A DNA stretch of 64,000 bases from Chryseobacterium populi (GCF_000282115.1 NZ_AKJY01000032.1:1-64000), one strand, 5' to 3'; positions 45,000 to 52,939 are shown, counted from the first letter of the stretch. Notes: generated by a model not told the origin, from the sequence alone. Translations and numbers: made by a program.

Positions 45000-46892
45000 A
45001 TGACTAAAGGAAATATTAACGTATCTGTGGAAAATATTTTCCCGCTTATCAAAAAATTTCTTTACAGTGATCACGAAATATTCTTAAGAGAGCTGATTTC
45101 TAATGCAACGGATGCTACCCTTAAATTAAAGCATCTTACAACCATTGGTGAAGCGAAAGTTGAATATGGAAATCCAAAGATTGAAGTAAAAATTGATCAA
45201 GAACAAAAAACGCTTCGCATCATCGATCAGGGGATCGGTATGACAGCTGCAGAAGTTGAAAAATACATCAACCAGGTGGCATTTTCCGGGGCGGAGGAGT
45301 TTCTGGAAAAATATAAAGATACGGCAAAAGATTCAGGAATCATCGGCCATTTCGGGCTTGGATTCTATTCTGCATTTATGGTTGCTGAAAAAGTAGAAAT
45401 TCTTACTAAATCCTATAAAGACGAACAAGCCGTTCGCTGGATCTGCGACGGAAGCCCTGAATTTACTCTTGAAGAAACAAGTGATAAAACAGACAGAGGT
45501 ACTGAAATTATCCTTCATATTTCTGAAGATTCGACAGAATTCTTAGAAGAGGGAAAAATCCGTGAGTTATTGCTGAAATATAACAAGTTCATGCCTGTTC
45601 CCATTAAATTCGGGACAAGAACCCATACATTACCTTTACCGGAAAATGCTCCCGAAGATGCAGTGGCGGAAACAGAAGAGGTTGACAATATTATCAACAA
45701 TCCTACTCCTGCCTGGACCATTGCTCCAAGTGAACTGACCAATGAGGATTATATGAAATTTTACCACGAATTATACCCGATGCAGTTTGAGGAACCTCTA
45801 TTCAATATTCACTTAAATGTAGATTATCCTTTCAATCTGACAGGTGTTCTATTCTTCCCGAAACTGAGCAATAATTTGAATATTGAAAAAGATAAGATTC
45901 AATTATATCAGAATCAGGTATTCGTAACTGATGAAGTAAAGGGAATTGTTCCTGATTTCTTAATGCTTCTCCGCGGTGTGATTGATTCCCCGGATATTCC
46001 GTTGAATGTTTCCCGTTCCTATCTTCAGGCAGATGGTGCCGTAAAGAAAATCTCTTCTTATATTACTAAGAAAGTAGCAGATAAAATGTCTTCTCTTATC
46101 AATGAAAACCGTGAAGATTATGAGAAAAAATGGAACGATATTAAAATCGTAATCGAATACGGAATTATTTCAGAAGAAAAATTTGCTGAAAAATCTGACA
46201 AATTTACTCTATATCCAACTACTGACGGGAAATATTTCTTATGGGATGAATTAACAGAAAGGATCAAGCCTTCACAAACGGATAAGGATGGTAATCTGGT
46301 TATTCTGTATGCCTCTAATACTGATGAACAGCACAGTTACATTCAGTCTGCGAAAGATAAAGGATATGAGGTTCTTCTCCTGGATTCCCCTATTATTCCT
46401 CATGTTATTCAAAAACTTGAAACTTCAAAAGAAAAAATCTCATTTGCAAGAGTAGATGCGGATCATGTGAATAATCTGATCAAGAAAGACGAACCTGTTA
46501 TTTCAAAACTAAATGATGCTGAAAAAGAATCTTTAAAAAAGGATGTGGAAGAAGCCGTTAAAGATGCAAAATTCACGGTTCAGCTTGAAGATTTAGACAG
46601 TAATGATGCTCCATTTACCATCACCCAGCCCGAGTTTATGAGAAGGATGAAAGATATGCAGGCAACCGGTGGCGGCGGAATGTTTGGAATGAGTGGTTTT
46701 CCTGAGATGTATAACCTTGTGATCAATTCAAATAGTGAGTTTGCCGGTCATATTTTGAAGACGGAAAATGCAGAACAAAAAGAAAGCCTGATTCAACATG
46801 CGCTAGATCTGGCCAAACTTTCCCAGAATTTATTAAAAGGGAAAGATCTTACAGATTTCATTCAAAGAAGCTACAAACAGCTTGAAAAATAG
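45000..46892 (+). CDS. htpG: Molecular chaperone HtpG (Hsp90)
   Basis: 630 residues. GHKL ATPase domain at the N-terminus: LFLRELISNATDA-like segment (IFLRELISNATDATLK), DQGIGMTAAEVEKYINQVAFSGAEEF, and GHFGLGFYSAFMVAEKV. The middle domain contains KNxYxQ-like KIQLYQNQVFVTDE and VDSPDIPLNVSRSYLQAD. The C-terminal dimer domain ends without MEEVD, as in bacteria. It folds client proteins in the cytosol with DnaK. Preceded by a repeat-rich region and a T-rich promoter-like stretch at 44954. A strong terminator follows. Confidence 0.97.
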   Translation: MTKGNINVSVENIFPLIKKFLYSDHEIFLRELISNATDATLKLKHLTTIGEAKVEYGNPKIEVKIDQEQKTLRIIDQGIGMTAAEVEKYINQVAFSGAEEFLEKYKDTAKDSGIIGHFGLGFYSAFMVAEKVEILTKSYKDEQAVRWICDGSPEFTLEETSDKTDRGTEIILHISEDSTEFLEEGKIRELLLKYNKFMPVPIKFGTRTHTLPLPENAPEDAVAETEEVDNIINNPTPAWTIAPSELTNEDYMKFYHELYPMQFEEPLFNIHLNVDYPFNLTGVLFFPKLSNNLNIEKDKIQLYQNQVFVTDEVKGIVPDFLMLLRGVIDSPDIPLNVSRSYLQADGAVKKISSYITKKVADKMSSLINENREDYEKKWNDIKIVIEYGIISEEKFAEKSDKFTLYPTTDGKYFLWDELTERIKPSQTDKDGNLVILYASNTDEQHSYIQSAKDKGYEVLLLDSPIIPHVIQKLETSKEKISFARVDADHVNNLIKKDEPVISKLNDAEKESLKKDVEEAVKDAKFTVQLEDLDSNDAPFTITQPEFMRRMKDMQATGGGGMFGMSGFPEMYNLVINSNSEFAGHILKTENAEQKESLIQHALDLAKLSQNLLKGKDLTDFIQRSYKQLEK

Positions 46893-46904
46893 CATACATA
46901 AAAA

Positions 46905-46935
46905 GGCGGCATAAATTTATGCCGCCCCTTTTTAT
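46905..46935. terminator. Terminator of htpG, also reachable from the small membrane gene
   Basis: GGCGGCATAAATTTATGCCGCC is a perfect 22-bp palindrome followed by CCTTTTT; A run on the left. It lies between convergent htpG and the 54-residue gene. Confidence 0.8.
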
Positions 46936-46941
46936 TCAAAA

Positions 46942-47106
46942 TTATTCTGCTCCATTTTTTTTCCTGTCTCTCCAAACCAGAATAACACAGATAAGAATTA
47001 TTATAAAACAGATAGGTTGAATAATAAAATATCTTTCCCCTTTAATAAAAAAAGGTATAAGAAACATTATTGCTATTAATGTGTAATATAAATACTTATA
47101 TTTCAT
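46942..47106 (-). CDS. 54-residue two-helix membrane protein, possible immunity-type partner
   Basis: The frame runs from the ATG at 47104-47106 to the TAA at 46942-46944. Product: basic start MKYKYLYYTL, first helix IAIMFLIPFF, loop IKGERYFII, second helix QPICFIIILICVILVW, and a charged tail RDRKKNGAE. It begins 12 bases after the stop of the lipoprotein gene and reads the same way, so the two form an operon. Size and two-helix shape fit small immunity proteins that sit beside bacteriocin-like genes, but that is inference. Too short for many gene finders. Confidence 0.6.
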   Translation of the reverse strand: MKYKYLYYTLIAIMFLIPFFIKGERYFIIQPICFIIILICVILVWRDRKKNGAE

Positions 47107-47118
47107 AAATGATAATTA

Positions 47119-47814
47119 TTAAGGTTGTCCTCCGGCTCTTACACAGCCATGGTAATCAGAATCAGCATCGGAATTGCAAACCACCATATGAACAGTAGCT
47201 GCTGCACCTCCAACTACTGCACCGGCACCACCGGTAAAAATACCTCCCACAGCAGACATACCCACCTCAATTGCAAAATTTCTCATGCATCTTCTTGAGG
47301 CACTGGTAAATTCTGTATGACAATTCCTTCTTGCCGTCAGCGCTGATTCTTCTCTGTAATTAAGCTGTAAATCTATTTCCTGAGTTAACATAGCTGTTCT
47401 TTGTTCTTCAGTATACCTGGAATAAAACTCAGGATTAGCATTTCTGAATGCCTGAGTGTTATCTGCCATACTGGTATATGAAGAAATCAGGTCATTGAAT
47501 CGTTCAATTTTAGCTTCTTTATAAAGAGCCTCTAATTCTTCTACTGTTGTAACACTACTGATTCGAGATTGGATCAGGGAGAAATCTGCATTTACTTCAC
47601 TATCCAGGATTACTTTGATTCCTGATTGAATGGCAAGCTGATTTTTCACATAACCTGATAACGTCTGATTGTCGGTTTCTCCTATTCTGGAAAGAGCTTT
47701 TGAATGAGATTCTGTTTTTACAGGTGTATCCTGTACGGATAAATCATCAGTGTTATGGCAAGACTGTAACATTAGCAGAAGGCACGCTCCCACTACAAAT
47801 AAACTTTTTTTCAT
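47119..47814 (-). CDS. Lipoprotein with Cys-flanked glycine-rich hydrophobic tail (toxin-like?)
   Basis: 231 residues. Lipoprotein signal peptide with lipobox MLQSC (Cys19). Residues 45-160 are helical and charged. The tail is unusual: Cys165 and Cys176 (ten residues apart), then a hydrophobic glycine-rich stretch at 179-212 (SAVGGIFTGGAGAVVGGAAA), then Cys213 and Cys224 (again ten apart), ending RAGGQP. The two equal Cys pairs at the ends of a GxxxG-rich membrane segment suggest a disulfide-held helical hairpin, as seen in bacteriocin-like or membrane-inserting peptides. Directly followed by a 54-residue membrane protein and divergent from an XRE regulator. Function not established. Confidence 0.6.
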   Translation of the reverse strand: MKKSLFVVGACLLLMLQSCHNTDDLSVQDTPVKTESHSKALSRIGETDNQTLSGYVKNQLAIQSGIKVILDSEVNADFSLIQSRISSVTTVEELEALYKEAKIERFNDLISSYTSMADNTQAFRNANPEFYSRYTEEQRTAMLTQEIDLQLNYREESALTARRNCHTEFTSASRRCMRNFAIEVGMSAVGGIFTGGAGAVVGGAAATVHMVVCNSDADSDYHGCVRAGGQP

Positions 47815-47865
47815 TGTTTGGTTTTTAAAAATGTTTTCGGGTCAAATCTATAAAACCAAAATTCA

Positions 47866-47875
47866 CTACATGTAG
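47866..47875. promoter_or_regulatory. Palindrome CTACATGTAG in the divergent promoter region
   Basis: Perfect 10-bp palindrome 52 bases upstream of the lipoprotein start, separate from the TTGTACAA sites. Possible operator for the lipoprotein side. Confidence 0.3.
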
Positions 47876-47882
47876 ATTTATA

Positions 47883-47955
47883 TTGTATATTTATTGTAAT
47901 TTTATTGTACAATATGTATGTTAATTTGTACAATTTTTTTCGCATATTTGTACAA
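47883..47955. promoter_or_regulatory. Phased operator array: TTGTA half-sites, three full TTGTACAA palindromes
   Basis: TTGTACAA occurs at 47905-47912, 47926-47933 and 47948-47955; half-sites TTGTA occur at 47883 and 47894. Start-to-start spacings are 11, 11, 21 and 22 bases, which places all on one face of the helix. The last full site overlaps the CATATTTG promoter-like box and ends two bases before the ATG of the XRE gene. Binding by that regulator (autorepression) is the simplest reading. Confidence 0.65.
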
Positions 47956-47957
47956 AG

Positions 47958-48347
47958 ATGTATAAGATGCAAAAAGAAAAGCTACGTTTAATCAGAAAGA
48001 AGAAAGGATATACTCAACAACAAATTGCTGACATCATTGCTACTGATGTATCCAATTACAGCAGAAAAGAGAGCGGAGATGTGAGGATTATAAAAGACGA
48101 ATGGGAGAAAATAGCTAATTTTTTAGAAATTCCTCTGGCTGAAATTTACGAGGAAGATGAAGCTCAAATCGTTGTTAACAATGATCATCCCGTATTCAAT
48201 GACAGTTCGGCATCAGGTGTTTATCAATATAACAACCAGGCAATTCCTGTTTCTATTGTTGAAAATCTTCAGGAATATATTTCTTTATTAAAGGAAGAAA
48301 ACAGCAGATTGCAGGAGGAAATAAAAGTATTAAAGGGAAAAAAATAA
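47958..48347 (+). CDS. XRE-family HTH regulator with C-terminal coiled coil
   Basis: 129 residues from the ATG at 47958 (a Met four codons on is also possible). HTH: KLRLIRKKKGYTQQQIADIIATDVSNYSRKE, typical Cro/C1 type. The middle is acidic (EIYEEDEAQIVV), and the last 30 residues form a leucine-type coiled coil (LQEYISLLKEENSRLQEEIKVLKG), which should drive dimerisation. Its promoter carries phased TTGTACAA palindromes, one directly before the start codon. It is divergent from the lipoprotein/small membrane protein operon and probably controls both sides. Confidence 0.88.
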   Translation: MYKMQKEKLRLIRKKKGYTQQQIADIIATDVSNYSRKESGDVRIIKDEWEKIANFLEIPLAEIYEEDEAQIVVNNDHPVFNDSSASGVYQYNNQAIPVSIVENLQEYISLLKEENSRLQEEIKVLKGKK

Positions 48348-48350
48348 TCT

Positions 48351-48647
48351 TTATAATTCTGTCAGAGGATCCCAGAAAAGTTTTTTGAAATTCCTGATTC
48401 TGAAATTTTCGATTATAACACCCTCAGCCTCCAATTTGGGTAAAAATTCTTTTACGGATAATGTTCCCGAGCTTGAAACCACCCGATGTGCAGGAACATC
48501 TTTCGGACATCCACTCATTGCTTTTCCTACGTGACGTGAATGATTGGGATACCCCACAGCTTTTGCTATAGCTCCATACGTAGAAACCCGGCCTTTGGGA
48601 ATTAATCTGGTAATTTCATACACCTGTTGTTTAAAAATTTCGTCCAT
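48351..48647 (-). CDS. Alkyltransferase-like (ATL) DNA-binding protein
   Basis: 98 residues, equal to the C-terminal domain of O6-alkylguanine methyltransferase: IPKGRVSTYGAIAKAVGYPNHSRHVGKAM with the base-flipping Tyr24 and the Arg finger (Arg38). The active-site PCHRV is changed to PAHRV, with Ala53 in place of the alkyl-accepting Cys, so it cannot transfer alkyl groups. ATL proteins bind O6-alkylguanine and hand the lesion to nucleotide excision repair. The stop lies three bases from the XRE gene stop; the genes converge. Confidence 0.9.
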   Translation of the reverse strand: MDEIFKQQVYEITRLIPKGRVSTYGAIAKAVGYPNHSRHVGKAMSGCPKDVPAHRVVSSSGTLSVKEFLPKLEAEGVIIENFRIRNFKKLFWDPLTEL

Positions 48648-48748
48648 ATCATCTAAATTACCACTTTCTTAAGAAAAATACGATATATTTTGCATTATTT
48701 TTGATTCAGTTAAGACATCAATGATTTCGTTACTAAAAATATAACGTT

Positions 48749-48895
48749 ATGAAAAAAACATTTTTCCGTCTGCTGAATACCATCAATAAAGCGGTTCTTC
48801 CAAAATTGAGTAATAAAGATCCCAATACATTAACTAAGCTCCAAAAAGGGATTTTGGCTTATCGCTATTTTGTGCTGGTTAATTCTCTTGATTAA
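48749..48895 (+). CDS. Conserved-looking 48-residue basic protein
   Basis: From ATG 48749 to TAA 48893-48895. The product starts MKKTFFRLLNTINKAVLPKL, then SNKDPNTLTKLQKGILAYRY and ends FVLVNSLD. It is basic with an amphipathic helix. Small proteins of this look (FRLLNxxNKAVLP, then a GxRYxVLxNSL end) occur in Chryseobacterium relatives, sometimes misnamed SsrA-binding protein; that is from memory. The frame lies in a 330-base gap that holds nothing else, and a terminator follows. Function unknown. Confidence 0.6.
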   Translation: MKKTFFRLLNTINKAVLPKLSNKDPNTLTKLQKGILAYRYFVLVNSLD

Positions 48896-48922
48896 TGATG
48901 ATTTATAACTCAACTAAATAAA

Positions 48923-48949
48923 AAAACGCTTCAAAATTTGAAACGTTTT
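48923..48949. terminator. Bidirectional terminator for the 48-residue gene and the DHS-like gene
   Basis: AAACGCTTCAAA pairs with TTTGAAACGTTT with one mismatch and a one-base spacer; A and T runs flank it. Confidence 0.65.
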
Positions 48950-48977
48950 ATATTTTACTCTTAAATGAAATTATATT

Positions 48978-49952
48978 TTATGAATTTTCCAGGATATAAG
49001 AGAACATCAATGGTGCACAAATGGTAGCATCACTTTCAACGATAAACTTCGGTGTTGTAATATCCAATTTACCCCATGTAATTTTTTCGTTCGGAACCGC
49101 TCCGGAATATGAACCGTAAGAAGTCGTAGAATCAGAGATCTGACAGAAATAAGACCAGAAAGGAATATCATGCATCTCCATATCCTGATACAACATCGGT
49201 ACCACACAAATCGGGAAATCACCTGCAATACCTCCGCCGATTTGGAAGAACCCTACTCCTTTTCCACCTGAGTTTTTAGTGTACCAATCTGCAAGATACG
49301 TCATGTATTCGATACCTGATTTCATGGTAGTTGCTTTCAGCTCACCTTTGATACAGTAAGAAGCGAAGATGTTGCCCATTGTAGAATCTTCCCATCCCGG
49401 AACTACGATCGGCAAGTTTTTTTCCGCAGCTGCAATCATCCATGAGTTTTCTCTGGGAATTTCATAATACTGTTCCAAAACTCCCGAAAGAATCATTTTG
49501 TACATAAATTCATGTGGAAAATATCTTTCGCCTTTTGCTTCTGCATCTTTCCAGATTTCAACGATATGTTTTTGTAATCTTCTGAAAGCTTCTTCTTCAG
49601 GGATACATGTATCTGTAACTCTATTAAGACCTCTCTCCAGAAGATCCCACTCATCCTGAGCCGTCAGATCTCTGTAATGAGGAACTCTTTCGTAGTGAGA
49701 ATGTGCAACCAGATTCATTAAATCTTCTTCAAGGTTTGCTCCTGTACAAGAGATAAAATCTACTTTATCCTGACGGATCATTTCAGAAAGAATCTTCCCT
49801 AATTCAGCAGTTGACATAGCACCGGCTAACGTGATCATCATTTTTCCACCTTCTTTAAGATGGGCAACATAACCTTTTGATGCATCCACCAATGCAGCTG
49901 CGTTGAAGTGCAGATAATATTTCTCTATAAATTCAGTAATCGGTTTGCTCAT
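48978..49952 (-). CDS. Deoxyhypusine synthase-like protein
   Basis: 324 residues from the ATG at 49950-49952 (MSKPITEFIEKYY). An upstream in-frame Met is dropped because the stretch contains the -7 box TATCTTTG. The DHS fold shows: TLAGAMSTAELGKILSEMIRQDKVDFISCTGANLEEDL (NAD site, GAN), PIVVPGWEDSTMGNIFASY, GVGFFQIGGGIAGDFPICVVPML, and TTSYGSYSGAVPNEKITWGKLD, where the Lys in TWGK matches the catalytic Lys329 of human DHS. Bacteria lack eIF5A, so the substrate must differ; homospermidine-type polyamine synthesis is the known bacterial use. Follows arfB and menE but with its own promoter. Confidence 0.85.
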   Translation of the reverse strand: MSKPITEFIEKYYLHFNAAALVDASKGYVAHLKEGGKMMITLAGAMSTAELGKILSEMIRQDKVDFISCTGANLEEDLMNLVAHSHYERVPHYRDLTAQDEWDLLERGLNRVTDTCIPEEEAFRRLQKHIVEIWKDAEAKGERYFPHEFMYKMILSGVLEQYYEIPRENSWMIAAAEKNLPIVVPGWEDSTMGNIFASYCIKGELKATTMKSGIEYMTYLADWYTKNSGGKGVGFFQIGGGIAGDFPICVVPMLYQDMEMHDIPFWSYFCQISDSTTSYGSYSGAVPNEKITWGKLDITTPKFIVESDATICAPLMFSYILENS

Positions 49953-49966
49953 TATTTTAATTTTTG

Positions 49967-49974
49967 CAAAGATA
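49967..49974 (-). promoter_or_regulatory. -7 box TATCTTTG of the DHS-like gene
   Basis: Exact TAnnTTTG on the minus strand, 14 bases before the ATG at 49952; it decides the start. Confidence 0.6.
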
Positions 49975-50030
49975 AAACTTAAAACGGAAAGTGAGGGAAG
50001 GATTTTCAATTCAATATAAAATGGATGTCC

Positions 50031-50423
50031 CTAATATTTGAATTTCCGGTTTTCTTTTTTTTCGGAAAGTTTCTTTTTGGTATCAAGCCTCTTTTGCATC
50101 TGACCTTTGGAAGGTTTTGTAGCCCGTCTTTTCTTTGGAATAATTAAGGCTTTATCAACCAACTCTATAATTTTTTCAATTGCTTTATTCTTATTCATTA
50201 ATTGCGTTCTGCTTTCAGAAACCGTTAAGAATAAAAAGCCTTCCGCATTGATTCTGTTTTTCAGCTTATTTTGAATTAAAGCCTTTTCGTCATCATTAAA
50301 AAATTCAGATTCTCTTACTTTCCACAGTACTGTAACAGAAGTCTCCACTTTATTAACGTTTTGTCCTCCTGCCCCACTGCTCCGGGAAGTTTTAAAATTA
50401 AGTTCTTTTGAAAAATCTTTCAT
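50031..50423 (-). CDS. arfB: Alternative ribosome-rescue factor ArfB
   Basis: 130 residues. Peptidyl-tRNA hydrolase that frees ribosomes stalled without a stop codon. Catalytic GGQ at 19-21 in SSGAGGQNVNKVET; the C-terminal basic tail (KKRRATKPSKGQMQKRLDTKKKLSEKK) enters the empty mRNA channel, as in ArfB/YaeJ. The lack of a stop-codon recognition domain separates it from RF1/RF2. It follows menE by 37 bases in the same direction and may be co-transcribed. Confidence 0.94.
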   Translation of the reverse strand: MKDFSKELNFKTSRSSGAGGQNVNKVETSVTVLWKVRESEFFNDDEKALIQNKLKNRINAEGFLFLTVSESRTQLMNKNKAIEKIIELVDKALIIPKKRRATKPSKGQMQKRLDTKKKLSEKKENRKFKY

Positions 50424-50460
50424 TTGTTCCGGTTTAAAATTTCTTCATCAATAATAACAA

Positions 50461-51480
50461 CTATTTTTCATCACCGTTTATCTTTTTATACAATTCCAAA
50501 CGGTTAACTTTTCCATTGGGAGTTCTCGGAATGGCATTGATAAAAAAAATTTCTTTGGGTTTGTGAAAACTCTTTTCATATGGTATTTCTGATATTTTCC
50601 GGATGATTTCATCTGATTGTTCAGCTTCTATAATCAATATCAGCTTTTGTCCCAGGCTTTCATCTTTCAATCCTAAAAATACGGCTTCATGTGGGATTTC
50701 TTTTTTAACCAGAGCTTCCAGTTCTTCGGGAAATATTTTGGCTCCTCCGGAATTAATAACATTGTCGATTCTTCCTAAAAACCTAAACTGCTTTTCATTT
50801 TTTATTTCAACTAAATCATTAGTCCGGAGAACCTCAGCATTCAGATCAGGGGCAAAAACCGTAAGACATCCCCGCTCATCTTTTGAAATCGATACATTTT
50901 CAAAAACAGTAAAATAATCTTCCGTCACCGGAGCCAATTGCTTCAGTCCAATATGAGAAAGCGTTTCAGACATTCCATAGGTTTCATAAATATTGATTTT
51001 CAAATTCGAAATCCTTTTTTTAAGGCTTTCGGATACTGAAGCTCCGCCAATGATAAGGTTTCTAACTAAATGAAGCTTGTCCAGTGAATTTTCAACCTGA
51101 AGCGGGGTCATTGCGCAAAAATCTACTTCTTTTCCCAGGGTTTCCAAAGGCTTTAAAGAAGGGTCTGCAATAAATAATTTCATTTTTCTCACAAAAGAAC
51201 GTACCACCATCATTTTCCCCGAAATATATTCTGCCGGAAGGCATAATAATGCAGTGTAGCCCTCTTTTAAACGTAAAAAATCACACGTCATTGTGGCAGA
51301 ATTAATCATTTTCTTTTTTTCAATTCCAAAAACCTTTGGACTGCCTGTAGAGCCTGAAGTTTGCACATTTACCATTACGGAATCCGACAACCACTCCTCT
51401 AAAAAAAAAATCACTTTCTTTTCAAATTCTGTCTGTGAATCTAAATTATTAATTTTGAGATTATTGAAATCTATCAGCAT
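50461..51480 (-). CDS. menE: o-Succinylbenzoate-CoA ligase (MenE-like)
   Basis: 339 residues, AMP-forming ligase. TSGSTGSPK (P-loop), YGMSETLSHIG (A5), the hinge LGRIDNVINSGGAKIFPEELE (A8) and the catalytic Lys in PRTPNGKVNR (A10). It lacks about 100 N-terminal residues of usual acyl-CoA ligases, which is normal for Bacteroidota MenE. It would activate o-succinylbenzoate in menaquinone synthesis, which the NDH-2 and the oxidase need. Other men genes are not in the window, so the specific substrate is inferred. Divergent from tRNA-Gln. Confidence 0.85.
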   Translation of the reverse strand: MLIDFNNLKINNLDSQTEFEKKVIFFLEEWLSDSVMVNVQTSGSTGSPKVFGIEKKKMINSATMTCDFLRLKEGYTALLCLPAEYISGKMMVVRSFVRKMKLFIADPSLKPLETLGKEVDFCAMTPLQVENSLDKLHLVRNLIIGGASVSESLKKRISNLKINIYETYGMSETLSHIGLKQLAPVTEDYFTVFENVSISKDERGCLTVFAPDLNAEVLRTNDLVEIKNEKQFRFLGRIDNVINSGGAKIFPEELEALVKKEIPHEAVFLGLKDESLGQKLILIIEAEQSDEIIRKISEIPYEKSFHKPKEIFFINAIPRTPNGKVNRLELYKKINGDEK

Positions 51481-51552
51481 GTTTACAGCTATAAAAAGTT
51501 ATGTAAATTTAAAAAAAAGTTTAAAACCATTTGTAAATAAAGAAAAAAGCTG

Positions 51553-51560
51553 TAAATTTG
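51553..51560 (+). promoter_or_regulatory. -7 box TAAATTTG of tRNA-Gln
   Basis: Exact TAnnTTTG, 18 bases before the tRNA 5' end. Confidence 0.6.
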
Positions 51561-51578
51561 CACCACTAAAACAAATAC

Positions 51579-51649
51579 AGACCCATGGTGTAGCGGTAAC
51601 ACTACTGATTTTGGTTCAGTCATCTGGGGTTCGAATCCCTGTGGGTCTA
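51579..51649 (+). tRNA. tRNA-Gln (anticodon TTG)
   Basis: Acceptor stem AGACCCA/TGGGTCT, D-stem GTGT/ACAC, anticodon stem ACTGA/TCAGT with loop TTTTGGT giving anticodon TTG, and T-loop TTCGAAT within GGGG...CCC pairing. Discriminator A at 51649; the CCA is not encoded. It would read CAA and CAG. A terminator follows at once. Confidence 0.95.
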
Positions 51650-51650
51650 C

Positions 51651-51682
51651 AAACCATCCTTTCTAAGGGTGGTTTTTTTATT
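51651..51682 (+). terminator. Terminator of tRNA-Gln
   Basis: AACCATCCTT pairs with AAGGGTGGTT (one G-U) around TCTA, followed by TTTTTTT. Confidence 0.8.
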
Positions 51683-51766
51683 TCCAATTTATCTTAATTA
51701 ATTTAATTCCAAGATGATGTATCTTTTTAAAATAAATACTTAATTTGCCGTTTCTTTAATTAATTA

Positions 51767-52936
51767 GTGATTTTGAAACATTTTTATCTGTGCGTGCTCA
51801 TTTTGTTTTCTGCTTTCTGTAAATCTCAGGTACATGAGACCTTAAAACAAAATTTTTTTGCATTTTCCGGAGGGGCTGAATATGGAAAGGTACTGGCTAC
51901 CAATGAGCCCCTGCAAAATTATCCCGACAGGCAATATATGGGGTATTCTTTTCAGGTTCTGAAACAAACCAATGGCAAAAAAGACTGGGAAAAACTTTAT
52001 AATTATCCGCAGTATGGAATCGGATTTTCTGCCTTTGATTTTCTTAAAAACAGACAGATGGGAAGTCCTTTTGCCGTTTATGGTGTTTATAATGCAAAAA
52101 TCAGGCAATGGGGAAAGCTGAAATGGTACCACAGTGTAAATTTCGGAATCTCGTTTAATTCAAACCCTTTTGATGAAGACCATGGCTATTACAATACATC
52201 TGTGGGTTCCAAAACCAATATGTTTATCAGCCTTGGAACAGGAATGTATTATGAACTGGGAAAACATTTCGATCTGGGCCTGAACCTGAAATTCAACCAC
52301 CTTTCCAACGGATCTCTGAAGTTTCCGAATAAAGGGCTGAATAGTGTTACTCCTCAATTTAGTCTTGTCTATTATCCAGAGCGGATCATCCCAAAAAGAT
52401 CAGACTCTGTTTTTGTTAATTCAAAAAGATACAATACCCTAGAGTTTTCTGTATTTGGCGGCCGAAAGAATATTTTCTACAGAGGTCCGCAGCGTGATGA
52501 GTTGAAACTGTATGAAGGCTATAACTATTCTGTTTATGGTGCAGAAGCTCATTATATGCGACAGTATTCTCCGAAATCAGCTTATGGCCTTGGGATTGGA
52601 ATTACAATGGATGAACAATACAACCATACCATGTATGTATCAGACAGTACACTTTATCAGAAAAAACGCTTTTCAAATGACCAGCTTCTGTTCAGTGTTG
52701 TTCCCACCTATCGTTTAATGATAGGTAAATTGTACGTTAACGTTGGGGCAGGCTATTACATTTTTAAAAAGGAACGAAAATATGATGCCCCGGCATTCTT
52801 TCAAAGGATAGCTTTGCAATATCAAATTACAGACAGGCTTTTTGCTTCATTTGGTATTAATGCTTATGATCTGCATATTGCTAATTACCTGGAATGGAAA
52901 CTGGGCTATACTTTTTCCAAAAAACAAAGAAAGTAA
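51767..52936 (+). CDS. Acyloxyacyl hydrolase / PagL-like outer membrane protein
   Basis: 389 residues from a GTG at 51767 (a TTG two codons on is also possible). Signal peptide ends AFCKSQ. The middle contains LGLNLKFNHLSNGSLKFPNKGLNSV; the HxSNG segment (His178, Ser180) is the catalytic pair of PagL lipid A 3-O-deacylases, and the following NxGLN is also conserved. Strands around it fit an outer membrane barrel. The protein is about twice the length of Pseudomonas PagL, as is usual for Bacteroidota members of this family. It probably removes an acyl chain from lipid A. Not in an operon. Confidence 0.8.
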   Translation: MILKHFYLCVLILFSAFCKSQVHETLKQNFFAFSGGAEYGKVLATNEPLQNYPDRQYMGYSFQVLKQTNGKKDWEKLYNYPQYGIGFSAFDFLKNRQMGSPFAVYGVYNAKIRQWGKLKWYHSVNFGISFNSNPFDEDHGYYNTSVGSKTNMFISLGTGMYYELGKHFDLGLNLKFNHLSNGSLKFPNKGLNSVTPQFSLVYYPERIIPKRSDSVFVNSKRYNTLEFSVFGGRKNIFYRGPQRDELKLYEGYNYSVYGAEAHYMRQYSPKSAYGLGIGITMDEQYNHTMYVSDSTLYQKKRFSNDQLLFSVVPTYRLMIGKLYVNVGAGYYIFKKERKYDAPAFFQRIALQYQITDRLFASFGINAYDLHIANYLEWKLGYTFSKKQRK

Positions 52937-52939
52937 TGA

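Noticed and set aside
49953..50009. N-terminal extension of the DHS-like gene
   Set aside because: It contains the -7 box TATCTTTG and so would not be in the mRNA.
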